From: Reticulitermes lucifugus
Taxonomy: Eukaryota; Arthropoda; Insecta; Blattodea; Rhinotermitidae
Length of the DNA stretch: 28,714 nucleotides
NCBI GenBank assembly: GCA_026260175.1
Contig: JAKCWW010006088.1
Location: 5,119-33,832, forward strand
Direction: 5' to 3'
This document shows, in pieces, positions 17,336 to 28,348 of the stretch; the first letter of the stretch is position 1; each line of letters begins with the position of its first letter. Both the position numbers and the translations under genes were made by a program. The notes under the pieces are model-generated. The model was not told where the DNA came from and made no database searches. It saw only the letters and a list, made by a program, of their open reading frames with translations.

Positions 17336-19525
17336 CAGAGAAGAAAAAATCAGTAACTGTGCAATGGCGTAAAAATGTATTATACACGCAAAAATACAAG
17401 ATTATAATTCTTTGAATAAACAATTACTTTGAAAACTTTCTTGTTTTAGGGCATCACCTTAGATTTCAGGTGATCCTGGATATGGATAAATATGGTAATT
17501 GCCATTAATGGTTTGTTGTATCGAAACTTATCACTGCTGAGTTTACCGAAACTCAAACATGATACTGTACACTAAGAAACTTCTACAGCATCCCAGAAAA
17601 GTGCTTACATGCAGCACAGTATACAAGAATAATAATTTCTGATCTGCAAAAAGAACTGTCTGAACCTTCAACACTTTTTATACATTCAAATAAGATAAAA
17701 AACAATGAGCTCAGTATAATGTAATGGTGAAGTAGAACAATTAATCTAATTATATAACAAAAAGGAACAACTGCTCTTGTTCATACACATTATTATGTAG
17801 TATTAAGTCCTACTGGACGCCATACGCGATACATAACAGTAATCTGAAATGTCATCCTTTGAGCATCTAAGAGTTCATATTCAATGAAATCCTTTAGTGT
17901 GTTAAGGACTCACACCACAATGATCATTCATTGGCTGGATATTACATATCAGAAATTCAGCCAACCTCTAATTGCACTGTTAAGAGTTTAAACACAATTG
18001 CAAATGCAATAAAAGGTGTATGGCCAGACAGCACTCAGACCATTCACCGTAACAAAAACATGAACCTGAAAAAACTAATAAAATGTACAAAATGGACAGT
18101 GCAACCACTACAGCACACAGCTGGGATTCTCTCCTAACTTACATTCTGTTATTCAAATTCTAGGTTTTCAAATTTAAACTGCTTGAAGTTCCAAATTCAA
18201 AGAAACATAATACTACTCCTTTCATGCATCACTGGCAGGCAAAGTTCAAATTATTTTAATATTATAAGCATTTATTTTCTGAAAATAATTGAGAAAGGAA
18301 AGGAAAAGGGATGCAAAAAAATAACCTATGAATTTAACAGTTTTTAAATCAAGTATTCTGGAACCAAACGTAATTTACGTTAGTTAATCAGATGTACACT
18401 GCAACAAGACTGATGGACGTACATATACATGGTAAATTAAAATTCCCTTCAATTCTGTATTCAGCAATGTAAGTGGAACGTTCAGTTTTCTATGTGACAA
18501 AGCATCACAGCCAAAGCTCTTTTCCTGGGCAGAACAGAATGAGTTCCAGCACAATTCATTAATTAAAATGTTTCAACAAACAACAAAAAGAACTTATAAT
18601 TTCATACCATGGGTCAGTTTTATATTTATTGCTGTCCACTATAAAACACTATTTAAAACCAATATTGTAACACTTTTCATGTCAACTGATCCCTTGTCTG
18701 AGGAGTTACTATACACGTTCCAGCATATTTCTTTCCCAGGGAGAGGGGGGAAAAAACCTGATCAGATTTATTCCTTAGCTTATATTCACAAATTAGTCAA
18801 AAGCCAACATTATTCGCATGTAGGCCGGTTCATGTGTTTTTTCTAATAAATGATCTTCCACATTACAATATTTACCAACATAATACATACAAAATCAAAT
18901 TAGGTACATAATGCTTCAGTACACAGTTTAATAAACAATGAGGTTTAGCAATCTGTTTACGTGGAAATCTGGTATTATGGTTACTGAAAGTTAGAACATG
19001 TTCAAAGTCAGTCCTTTCAAAAGAATTTTTTAAGGTACTTTTAATTGGTAGAAACACAAGAAAAATCTTGCTATTTACATGCCTACCATAAGACTCAAGA
19101 CAGTTCATCACAACTGTGTTCCAAAAGTCAGGCTGTACAGCAGGAAAACGGAGAGTAAGAACTACTCCGTACTACACTTCATAGCTCTGTTAATACCCAC
19201 TACCAAAGAGGTAATTCTAACTCTTTTGTCTTTTCTCTAATCACAAATGTGAAGTACTATCTCAGCTTAATTTATACAATATACTAAAATAGCAATGTAA
19301 CTGGAATGGCTATAACATATGTAGCTAAGTTTAAGAACTTAGTAGCAATACTAGATCTTGTTCAAAAGTAATAGTAAAGTGAAGTCCAATTACAAAACAC
19401 TCTCAAAATAAGAAGTAAATGACCTAACTTTTGAATACTTCAATTATTCACAAAAATTCCTAGTTAGCAAAGACTTAACTTGCAGAAATTCATGCATGCA
19501 TATACACTGGCACATACACATACAT

Positions 19526-19542
19526 ACACACACACACACACC
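19526..19542. repeat. (CA)n microsatellite
   Basis: Short CA/CATA run (ACATACACACACACACAC) about 150 nt past the Spt6 stop, inside its probable 3' UTR or downstream flank. Confidence 0.7.
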
Positions 19543-19612
19543 ATAACTTAAATCAGAATTATATTACAGTAAGTATTCTGTATACATGGACAGAAAACAT
19601 GGATTGAAATAA

Positions 19613-19618
19613 TTTATT
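19613..19618 (-). promoter_or_regulatory. Candidate polyadenylation signal for Spt6
   Basis: AATAAA on the minus strand (TTTATT on plus), starting about 73 nt past the Spt6 stop. It is the first canonical hexamer downstream. Other TTTATT copies occur further left (for example near 18270), so a longer 3' UTR is equally possible. Confidence 0.35.
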
Positions 19619-19690
19619 TGAAATATCAATGAGTAAAAAATCCCATACTATGAGAGGTATTCCTGTTCCCTTTGTAGTGCAACAGTATGT

Positions 19691-19985
19691 TCAGTTTTCA
19701 TCATACAGAGGTGTAGCATCTCCACTGAGTGAACTTTCAACCATGGAATGGGGGCTTGTATTGGTGCGCGGTGTGGATCGCATACTCTCTCGACCAGAAC
19801 CAGAACTACGAGGCGACTTGTTGCTGCTTGACAGACCATATGGTAATCTGCCACTCACAGAATGACGATTTCCCATTCCATATGTACTCAAACTGCTACT
19901 GCTTCTAAGTGTTCCATGGCCAGACTCATCATATCTGGGTGTTGTTTTTCGCAGATCATCAAACTGAGGTGTTGAACTTCCACTG
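19691..19985 (-). CDS. Spt6: Spt6 last coding exon with stop
   Basis: 295 nt: Ser completed across the splice, then SGSSTPQFDDLRKTTPRYDE to the terminal SLSGDATPLYDEN and TGA at 19693-19691. Acceptor TTTTAG. Ser/Thr-Pro, Arg and Gly-Ser rich. The closing DATPLYDEN matches the extreme C-terminus of animal Spt6, so the stop is the natural one. Confidence 0.95.
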
Positions 19986-22900
19986 CTAAAACCACAATGA
20001 TGATAAGAAGGTGTGTAAAAAAGACAATGCAGCAAAAGTCCGCATCACTAAGAAAGTTTCTGTGACTGCTGGAGAACAAGAATGGAAAAATGAATCACAT
20101 TTTCACTCCCCTGTCCCACCTCACATCCTTTCTGCACATTCTTGTCATGACACCCAAAGTTCCCAGAAAAATGCTTTCCGTCTCCTATTTTCACCACAGC
20201 AGATAAACTAACCTGATGGCCAGCACAGTAGTCTGCTTCCTGACCAAGCAGGCTGTCTGTCACCCTCCCACATACCAACCACTACCAGATCTATATAAAG
20301 GCCCATAATAACCCCAAGATTCATTCACCCCAAAGATGGCAACTGCAACATTTGCCAGAACATCAGGAAATCACCCACTCCTCTATGTGGCCTAACCCTG
20401 TAGGCTGATCAAATGCAATGAACACCAACTGCAAAAGCCTCAGGATTAAAAGTAATTTACTGTCTGTTGAGTGTAGAATGGAATGAAAGGAAAGCTACAC
20501 ATTATACAACAGAAATTTGAATCCTAGAGCTTCATAATGAATTTTGTGTGAATTTTGACAGCAGCATCATGTTACCACTGTAGTTGCCCAAACTGTTAAA
20601 CTTGAAGTTCTACACTTTACAACACAATATGTGTGTTTTTACTTCTGAGTTGTTATTCAAAAGTTCTGATCATAACTCTTGCAATAAATACTTTATATCA
20701 CATAGTTAAACAGCGCTAATTAATGAACATTACATATGAACAGAAGTCCAGCAATCACATATGATTCTTAAGACATTATTCTTATTGAAGGTACTACTGA
20801 TACATCACCTATGTTGTCTTGGTGTCGTTCTTCCATCTTGTCGTGGTGTATTCATACCAGACTCCCTATTCTTCAACTTAGCCCATGCCTCAGCTGCTCT
20901 GCGCCAATCCATAGGTTCATTGACCATAGTTCCTTGGGCAGACCTACAAATTCAATAACATAGATGCACATCCCACTTTTGAACAAAAATTCTTCCTTGT
21001 TATAAATATATATGTATACACATTTTTCACCATGCCATTATGCCAGCGGCAGATGAGAAAAATCCAAAAGCTTTACATTTTACATTTCATCTGTGGGTTT
21101 TCTTTACAGAACCAAGCAACCTATAATGCAAAGTGAACTTATTCCGTGTGAAAGCACTGCTCTACAAGAAGCAGACAGGAAATTCGCTGGATTAAACACC
21201 CCTGTGTACCTTATAATTGAGTCCCAAATCTGTTACCTCCCAACATAACTGCATTATGACTACCTTAATGTTACCATAACTTTTAATATGACATTTCAGT
21301 TAGTTCAGACAACAAGGTGGACAAACCTATGGTTCTGATATGTGACAATGATAATACATCACATGCACCAACTGTATTTTATTGTATGATATTAACAGTT
21401 TTCTTGTGAAATACAGTAAATGTGAAAAGACAGTCTGTCTGAATGGGGTCAAGAGAGAGTTACTGGTGGTACTAGATGAAGACCAGACAGCTCCATGCAC
21501 TGACCACCTTTATCGTCATGAAAACATCCCATGTTATCCATTGCATGTGAGACCTACTAATGACATATGAGAAATTCCAACACTTCTACCAGGAATCGCA
21601 CAGTGGATGTTCAGTCAATAGCTCATGGACTTACCAAGCTATCATGACTCCCTATATGTAACCACTACACACACATAATTTTGTACTTCTCTACATTTCC
21701 ATCTTCAGAACACTAACACAGTATGTACTACAAAGTAATAATAAGAAAAGAAACAAGAACTCAGTTACACACTTCTTGTATTTAACAACACTTTTTAAAT
21801 GTTCAGACTATATAGTATTGAATTAAAGGCTTGTTACGAATCTGGGAGGGAGGAGTTGAGGTTTAATTCAAGATATTATCCCTGCACTTTCCTGCAGGTA
21901 CGAAGTAAACCCAAGAAATTTCTCAGTCCACATAGCTGGAATCCAGGTCAAGTTTCGAAACTGTGGCACCTTAATGTGCAGTGTTAAGCTGCATGATAAA
22001 AGGTCTACCTACAACACAAAGGCTGTTGTAAAAATTCTTGGGCTGTGTGCACAACCTCCCTTTAAAATCATGTAATAGCTGTGTGATGACTCAGTGTAGT
22101 TTAGTGGACTATCCTGTTGTTGTTTTCCATTCAGTCCTAACATTTGTTGTTGTTGTTTTGTTGTTGTTCAGTAAAAACAATTATTTGATTTAAAGAAAGT
22201 GTGTACTGGTGATTTTAAAAATGTCATTAGGTCAAACAGTGAATCAAGAATTCTTCCAGTCCATTTCATGGTATATAGAGGATGCAGCATGAAAAAAACA
22301 GCCAGAATTTCAGCAGGAACACAGCTGGTTTCTTCAGAGCAACAACACTTCTGCAAACACAGTGCTCTCCATCAAAAAGTTTCCCAAGAAAAACAAAACT
22401 CCAGTGGTACCACAGCCACCTACAACCCTCATCTCTCTCCCTACCATACTCTTTCTGTTCCCAAAATTTAAAATCACAGTTGGAGTGCTGGGAAACATGA
22501 AAACACCACTGGGATCATCGTACTAATGCAGGAGGGGTCTATTTTGAAGGGGATAATGTTTGATAAAATTTATCTGGCATGTATTGTGTTTTAACTAATC
22601 AGTCCGAGAAAACTTTAAACAGACCTCACACATCTTCTTTAAATATTTCCTTTTCTTATCCATTTCAAGGTTAAATTATCTGCTCATAAGTAGATTTAGG
22701 AGGAAAATAAAGTGCAACTTAAAAACATTCCAATTTATACACATAACACCCATGATAGTTTATACATATTATCTTCCAAATCCACTCCCTAGTTTTTATA
22801 ATTATGTGGGCATGGCAATATTTTGAAGATATAAAAACAGCATAACAGTCTTGATCTATTTAAGATTATCTGAACTAAGAAATTCAAATTTTCTCTTACT

Positions 22901-25900
22901 ACACAACCTCTGATACTTCCCAACTCACCACTTATTAGGAGCTGGCTTTTACAAGCAAAAGTCCTTCCCACTACCGCAGCACACCCACAATGCAAGAAGT
23001 TAAAACTCAAACTGACTTGTACGTATACATGCTACATTATGGGCCCACTGTAAATGAACCAAACCTGCCCGACACTTCGTGCACACTACTGCCTTACCTC
23101 CCTTATGAATGCTAGATGTTCTCAATTTTTAAGCACACCATAAAATGGCTGGAATTTGTCTTGACTTTTCTGACAAAACTACTCAAATAATGTGGTTTCA
23201 AATCTTTGATCTCAACTACACATTTGTTTCAGTGTCACTGATTTCACATTACAAAGAAAGGCTGATCATTTCACCATGTTCTTCAAAAGTAAAAACAACG
23301 CTGAAGAAATTGAAACATACAGTCTTCCTCCTAATTCACTCTTTCATGAGCTGCCAACTTCATAGACAATGTTTTTGATTACATGTTATTTCAGCTCTAC
23401 ATATCTGCACGAAACCCTTCTGCCTCTAGGACAAGTAAGTTCCCTATTCTGAAAAAATACTCAGTTATATTCTGGAATACATGCTTCTCCCGCATAAAGG
23501 GGAGGTCCAAAATGGTGCACCAACAATAGTTGTACAGACTACTATTTACAAACTGCTCAGGAAGCAAAAAAATAGCGAGTAAAAAACTACTCAAACATTA
23601 ATGGCTAGTACAAAATTTCTTGCAATTATGAAAGTGACATAAAAAAGCCCTTGTTTTATGTAAAATCTTTCTGTATACGAAATGTTAAGAAACTGATGGT
23701 GCAAATGATTTCTGCCACTATAACAAAGTCCTGTTATAAGCCACACTCATTCTGTTACTGTTAAATTACATATGCTTTCCATAAAATATGTCCCACAAAC
23801 CATAAAAGGTCAGGAAAGCTATAAGTGTGGGGTTAACCCACTACCGGAAAGGTGTGAGAAGTGTATTTTCAATCATCCGCAAGAGATGAAAAATGCTATT
23901 TAAAAGCATCCTTTGTGTAACAAGTAAAATTATTACAAATCTTATAGTACATACCTTGAATGAGGTGTATGGGGGGGGTGTACAACCCTGTGAGTGGGTG
24001 TCCTATGTGGTGGTGGTGATGGTGTGACAGAACCAGGGTGCAAAAAACCTTGGGTGTGATGAGCTGGATGGTGAGAAGGTGTCTGCTGGCCATACCGTGG
24101 AGTCTGCGTGCCATGAGGGGTGTGATATGGAGTCATGAATGGTGTCTGTCCTGAAGGTGTGTATGGCTGGAAATAACACACACATTAAAAATACACGAAA
24201 TACTGATCAACAGAAATAACTCCATAATACAAGGTTTCCCCACAAAATGTTCCTGAATAATCAGCTGATCTAGAAACTAATTGCCTTTACAGAACCCAAA
24301 ACTTCAACACCTACATTCACAAGACAACAACAATCATCTTATGCAAAGTCCATAGATTCCAGTCCAAATTTTTATACACTGTTTGTCAGAGACCTATTTT
24401 CAACCCTAAAGGCAGTTTTTAAATCACAACTCTACAACACTATGGAGTGGTTTTACCACACTTCCTAAACTAATAAAGAAAATTTAATGAATTCCCATCA
24501 AAAAATTAATAAGAGTATATGCTTCTACATACATTTTCATAACATCTCTTAAACCAATGGACATTCACTTTGCTTCAGCTTCACAAATTTCGTTTTGTGC
24601 AATTCCTTTTGTGCAAAACTCCTGGAAGCAGATCTCAAAGTACAGATCCACCTTACTGTATGGACACCAATAAGGTGCTCCTTTCTCTTATTTTTCCCTC
24701 TTACAACAAACAAAACAACACCTTCCTTTGTGGTTCTGCCTTCTGTACTGTTGCAGTCTTCTTGGGGAATCATTTTCCCACAGCTGCTAAGGTGGAGAAT
24801 TGGCTGACGGTCTTCTAACCAAAAGAATTTGAAATCTTAGGTTCCTCTGTGAGAACTAAGGCTTCTATCAGGCCAATTCTGTAGCTACAATGGTTTGAAG
24901 GACTAATTCCATTGTAAATACCATATGCAATGTGGGATGTAATATTTAATACAGTTGAAAATGTTTCCTCTTTCCCGTTCTACAATGGTTCCAGTTTCTG
25001 ATCTTTTCAGATCTGTATATTGAAATAACAAGATGTAATCCCTTTATGATCACATTTCATTACACAAAACCAATGTAACAGTTCCAGTTGCCACTCAAAA
25101 GGTCAGAGGATGTGGAAATGAATGACACATCTTTCTTGTCTTTCCATTCCATGATAACACCTCCGTCAGATCTTGCAGCAACAATTTCATCCTTCTTCAT
25201 TTTTTCTGGACATTTTTCCTGTTCCTGCTACATTTACCCAGACTTAGCACAGCATATAAGGATGGTATATTTTACAATTACTATCAATCTACGAAAGAAT
25301 GTTCTCTGTCTATGAGAGGTTCCATAAATTTCAGAACAATCTCAGAACTTTCATGACTGTGAATAAAGTTGTCCATGTGGACACCACAAGAGCATATGAA
25401 AGAGTGGTGTATAGCTCCAACCATTCTTAGCCTCAGCACTAGATGGAGATGAGTGGTCAGCTTCATGCATGATACAAATTAGCATATATATATGCCAAGT
25501 GCAACATATACTTTGTTACCAATTACCACCAGTTCCTCACGCAAGACCCATGCTCTGTATCATGGTACCCACATACCCGTTAGTCTCCTGGACAATAACA
25601 TCCACTACCTCTTTATGAAAAAATAATAAAAAGCACCAGAATCATTACTGATGGGCTACCTGTTCCAGGTAATTGTATTTTGGTTGGCTGCAACTCAGTA
25701 ACCAATTTCCAGTTGCAATTCAATGTGATAACAGTGCAGTAAGAGACGTTTATTCATTCTCAGCTACTTGTCCATTTTCATTTATTATTTCCTCTTGTGC
25801 ATAATTCACATCACTTTCACCTTCAATAGATGCACCACTGACACATGTTCATAACCAGAGTAGCCACATCTGTTAACTAACAACCATTAAAGATGACTGA

Positions 25901-27345
25901 TTACAAAAAATATATTTCTTGCAATTTTTAGATATACCAATAGAAGGACACATTAAGACCAGAAGAACATGATGCAATTTGTAGTGTCAATATTCCTCAA
26001 CAAACAGCAGCTGTGTAAATATTTTCAAGATGCTGCATAGAGTCTACTTATATACATTCAGTCACTCTAGTGGCAGATTACTAAGCACCAGACATGAGGA
26101 ACTGTCTTGATGGGTTAACATTACTCTCCCACCTACAGTTCAGTCACCCAACTGGACCTTTCTCTCAAGGGTTTCCACTAACTGTATGCATTTCCAATTT
26201 CCTCATCCATGCCACGTGTTACACATATCTCATCCTGAGAATACAATCAAACGAGTAAGTATGTTACCTAAATGCTGAATATTACCATGTACATGATCCT
26301 GAGGCACATCAACCCAGATCATATCTTCATAATGCATTTCCACAACACCCGTTATTACAACTCCGTCAACACTTTCTTGGTTTCCAGCTATCTGGGAATT
26401 TTTGCCACAAAACTTGTAACAATGGGACTGGTTTTTAAGTTACTTCATGATGATGTTTCCACATCAGAAGTCAATGCTTACCTCAAGGTACTATCTTGGC
26501 ATTCATTTGAAGACAAAAATGACAAAAACCTTGAGAACAGCCAACACCACTGTTCAGATTTGAACTGGATACCTACCAAATACATATCCAACGCACTACT
26601 AACATACCAACCTATTACGCAAGTTTTGATATAATTTACTGTATGTATCCTGTATATGAGGTACTGATGACACAGCCAGCACTTACAGTGTTATGATAAG
26701 TGTGCATATTAGCCCCATAGCCTCCACCTCCAGGTGTATGAGCATAATGTGGTGTTTGGCTTGCCACTTGTGACAGACTATGAAGCATGTGGTTTGGCAG
26801 TGCCTGGGCAACACGCTGTATGGCTTCAGGATTCATTCCTGAAATCGAAACAATTTACATTTAACATTCTATCTACTTTTGTATCAAACTGGCCACTGTA
26901 AATTTCATACAACACATAGAGCAAAATAATGATACCATACAAAGGACTGGTTATTTGTTAGCTCTGGAAGTGTAAACACTTTAATTTCATGGTTATACTG
27001 TCACACTTCCTATAACAGACACCTTGTCCTGTGTGTATGAGTAGAACAGGCTTCAGTACATCATAGAGCAGCTTATTAATTTTCAGTTATAGAAATTACA
27101 ATAGTACCAGCAAGGCTGACATTAGGTGTTCCATGATACGGTGTCCTGCTGGTTGCCATTCCTCTAGGTGTGCTAGGAGTGCCTGGGATAGGCTCACGAA
27201 AATTATCTTTAAACCATCGGAAGAGTGAGCCAATGGACTCAAATACTCGTTGTCGGAAACGGAAGCCTTCTGGTGTTACAGTAACATACTCGTGACGAAA
27301 CCTTGTGCGTGGAAGGTATGATAACATGAATTTCCCAGGGTAACT
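19691..27345 (-). CDS. Spt6: Spt6 (SUPT6H) homologue, 3' five coding exons with stop
   Basis: Five exons splice in frame into 343 C-terminal residues: 27345-27108, 26838-26687, 24166-23955, 20943-20809, 19985-19691. Seen: SYPGKFMLSYLPR, EYVTVTPEGFRFRQ and SLFRWFKDNFREPIP, the end of the Spt6 tandem SH2 module; a Thr-Pro-rich tail; MDWRRAAEAWAKLK, the counterpart of the vertebrate IDWGKMAEQWLQEK; and the terminal GDATPLYDEN, matching GDATPLLDE in human. Known role: nuclear histone chaperone and elongation factor that travels with RNA polymerase II, binding the phosphorylated Rpb1 linker through its tandem SH2. The N-terminal four fifths (human protein 1726 residues) lies right of the window. 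No frameshift or internal stop. The tail carries about twenty TP dipeptides, plausible proline-directed kinase sites (inference). Confidence 0.95.
19986..20808 (-). other. Last intron of Spt6
   Basis: 823 bp. The stretch 20090-20420 is noticeably more GC-rich than the rest and could be an old transposon, but I recognise no motif. Open frames here are unconvincing. Confidence 0.7.
20809..20943 (-). CDS. Spt6: Spt6 exon: conserved DW..AAEAW motif
   Basis: 135 nt: an Arg codon completed across the splice, then SAQGTMVNEPMDWRRAAEAW through TTPRQH and two bases. Acceptor TTTGTAG, donor CATAG|GTGATG. MDWRRAAEAWAKLKNRE corresponds to the IDWGKMAEQWLQEKE block near the C-terminus of vertebrate Spt6. 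Confidence 0.92.
21430..21655 (-). mobile_element. Degenerate tRNA-derived SINE, same family as 5758-6045
   Basis: Minus strand: A-box-like TAGCTTGGTAAG near 21643-21632 and B-box-like GTGCGATTCC near 21602-21593, then TTGGAATTTCTCAT and AAAGGTGGTCAGTGCATGGA, which line up with TTGGAATTTTTCAT and AAAGGTGGCTGGTGCGTAAT of the SINE in APPBP2 intron 4. More diverged, no target duplication noticed; ends approximate. Confidence 0.6.
22146..22169. repeat. (GTT)n microsatellite
   Basis: TTGTTGTTGTTGTTTTGTTGTTGTT-type run in the Spt6 intron; a shorter TTGTTGTTG occurs 25 bp upstream. Confidence 0.7.
23955..24166 (-). CDS. Spt6: Spt6 exon: Thr-Pro/His-rich tail segment
   Basis: 212 nt, PYTPSGQTPFMTPYHTPHGT through VVHPPHTPHS plus two bases. 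Acceptor TTTCCAG, donor TCAAG|GTATGT. Nine TP dipeptides with intervening Tyr, His and Gln give a low-complexity repeat, as in the S/T-P-rich tail of animal Spt6. The assignment rests on frame continuity and composition more than on residue identity. Confidence 0.88.
24560..25470 (-). mobile_element. piggyBac transposase remnant in Spt6 intron
   Basis: Minus strand, several frames, in the order of a piggyBac-type transposase C-terminal half. EIVLKFMEPLIDREHSFVD (about 25345-25287), the approach to the second catalytic Asp. Then KMKKDEIVAARSDGGVIMEW and KDKKDVSFIST (about 25205-25110), matching the family's LKKGE...LKWKDKRDVLMLST. At the end RRCCFVCCKRE, WCPYSKVDLYFEICFQEF (about 24735-24590), a decayed C-terminal cysteine-rich finger. 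Frameshifts and stops separate the blocks, so it is inactive. N-terminal half and terminal repeats were not found, though the element may extend right of 25470. Confidence 0.75.
26465..26635 (-). mobile_element. Decayed SINE of a second family
   Basis: Minus strand: GGTTGGTATGTTAGTAGTGC then CCAGTTCAAATCTG (B-box-like, about 26567-26554), followed by CAAATGAATGCC and ATAGTACCTTGAGGTAA, phrases I associate with a widespread insect SINE/LINE tail. The 120-codon plus-strand open frame covering 26272-26634 overlaps it and has no recognised domain. Boundaries approximate. Confidence 0.45.
26687..26838 (-). CDS. Spt6: Spt6 exon: C-terminal tail
   Basis: 152 nt, completing Gly then MNPEAIQRVAQALPNHMLHS through GANMHTYHNT, donor ACT|GTAAGT. 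Resembles the vertebrate [20 protein letters not shown] block in spacing (a short amphipathic helix, AIQRVAQALPNHMLHSL), followed by a Gly-rich stretch. Confidence 0.9.
26839..27107 (-). other. Short Spt6 intron (269 bp)
   Basis: GT-AG intron between the SH2-end exon and the next tail exon; nothing recognised inside. Confidence 0.85.
27108..27345 (-). CDS. Spt6: Spt6 exon: end of C-terminal SH2 and start of tail
   Basis: 238 nt, SYPGKFMLSYLPRTRFRHEY through HGTPNVSLA plus one base of Gly. Acceptor TTTTCAG, donor GCTG|GTACTA. EYVTVTPEGFRFR and LFRWFKDNF are diagnostic of Spt6. The open frame upstream of 27345 is intronic and does not resemble Spt6. Confidence 0.95.
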
Positions 27346-28149
27346 CTGAAAAGTATTAAATATAATGTTATGCTGTGTACAAGACAATTAATGTGTGCAA
27401 GTGTAGCGGTAAAACCAGTGTCACACAAAATAACAAAATATACATGTCCTGTTGAAGAAACAATATGAATACATGGATATACATTTGTGTATATTATTAA
27501 AGTTTAATGGTGAGGTTGAAAGAGCAGCGTGATCTCATGCTGCAGCAGAAAATTTTTTAAGTGCATGTGAGCAAGATATGTCACTGTTTGAAGATTCTGA
27601 TAATATCAGTACTTGACAAAACTGTGTTTGAATCTGGTGTGTTTTAATTTTTTCTTCTCACAATTCAAAAGCAGCACAAATTCTGCATTGAAATTACTAA
27701 ACATTTCCAAAGCAAAATACTTAATTATAATTGCATAACAATTAATGTAAAGGTTTAATTAAAGACAGAAAATGTTCTACCATAAATGAGGGACACAATC
27801 TACAATTATGCCAATACTGTACATTTGTGTTTAATTGCCAAGCTCTCTGAGTTTGAAGCAATTTTAAAACAAAACAAAAAATAATGAGTAACAGGGTTTT
27901 AACAGGTAAACTTTTTACAAAAGTACCTAAGACAAAAAAAGTTTGAAGTCAAGTCATGTCAAAAACCTGGACTACATTGCCAAAGCACAATGAGTTGTAT
28001 GCCCATCTTCAAATGTGTCTGGTGTGTCCATAACACTGGAAAATGTACCTAATGCACAGAACCTTGTGAAGTTTGTAATGAACTCTCAGGTCCATAAACA
28101 TGGAAATTCCTGTGCAGTTGAGCAACTATTAGTTTCGGTTCCATGACAA
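27346..28149 (-). other. Spt6 intron, right part of window
   Basis: AT-rich. No further Spt6 exon is seen up to the window end, so the next exon upstream lies beyond 28714. Confidence 0.65.
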
Positions 28150-28348
28150 AAGCTCACACGAAGAATGCCCACACGAAAATTCCGCACAGAAAAACCCCAC
28201 TGTCATAAATGCTCACATGAAAAATACCCACAAGGAAAATTGCTCACATGGATAAATGCTCACACAGAAAAATGCTCACACGGATAAATGCTCACACGGA
28301 CGAATTCTCACACAGAAAAGTACGCACATAGAAAAATTCTCACATTCA
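28150..28348 (+). repeat. 15-16 bp minisatellite, about 13 units
   Basis: Tandem units of the form AAATGCTCACACGGAT with variation: AATGCCCACACGAAA, AAATGCTCACATGAAA, AATACCCACAAGGAAA, AAATGCTCACACAGAA, AAATGCTCACACGGAT, AAATGCTCACACGGAC, GAATTCTCACACAGAA. The central units are most alike and the edges most diverged, the usual pattern of a decaying array. It lies in an Spt6 intron. Confidence 0.85.

Larger units (their letters stand above)
17336..19690 (-). other. Probable Spt6 3' UTR and downstream intergenic sequence
   Basis: 2.3 kb directly past the Spt6 stop, AT-rich, lacking recognisable transposons, which contrasts with the flanks and is compatible with a long 3' UTR (inference). Contains a (CA)n run near 19526-19542. 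Confidence 0.4.
20944..23954 (-). other. Spt6 intron (3.0 kb)
   Basis: Lies between the DW-motif exon and the TP/His-rich exon. Apart from the SINE at 21430-21655 and a (GTT)n run at 22146-22169 I see nothing recognisable. Confidence 0.75.

Noticed and set aside
18872..19111. 79-codon minus-strand ORF downstream of Spt6
   Set aside because: Falls in the probable Spt6 3' UTR, AT-rich and without motif; treated as chance.
22199..22500. Two overlapping plus-strand ORFs (90 and 72 codons)
   Set aside because: Antisense in an Spt6 intron, no start context, splice sites or similarity recognised.
26272..26634. 120-codon plus-strand ORF as a gene
   Set aside because: It overlaps a decayed SINE, is antisense within an Spt6 intron and shows no domain or motif.
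28150..28348. CRISPR-like array
   Set aside because: Units of 14-16 bp are contiguous without unique spacers, and the window is eukaryotic.
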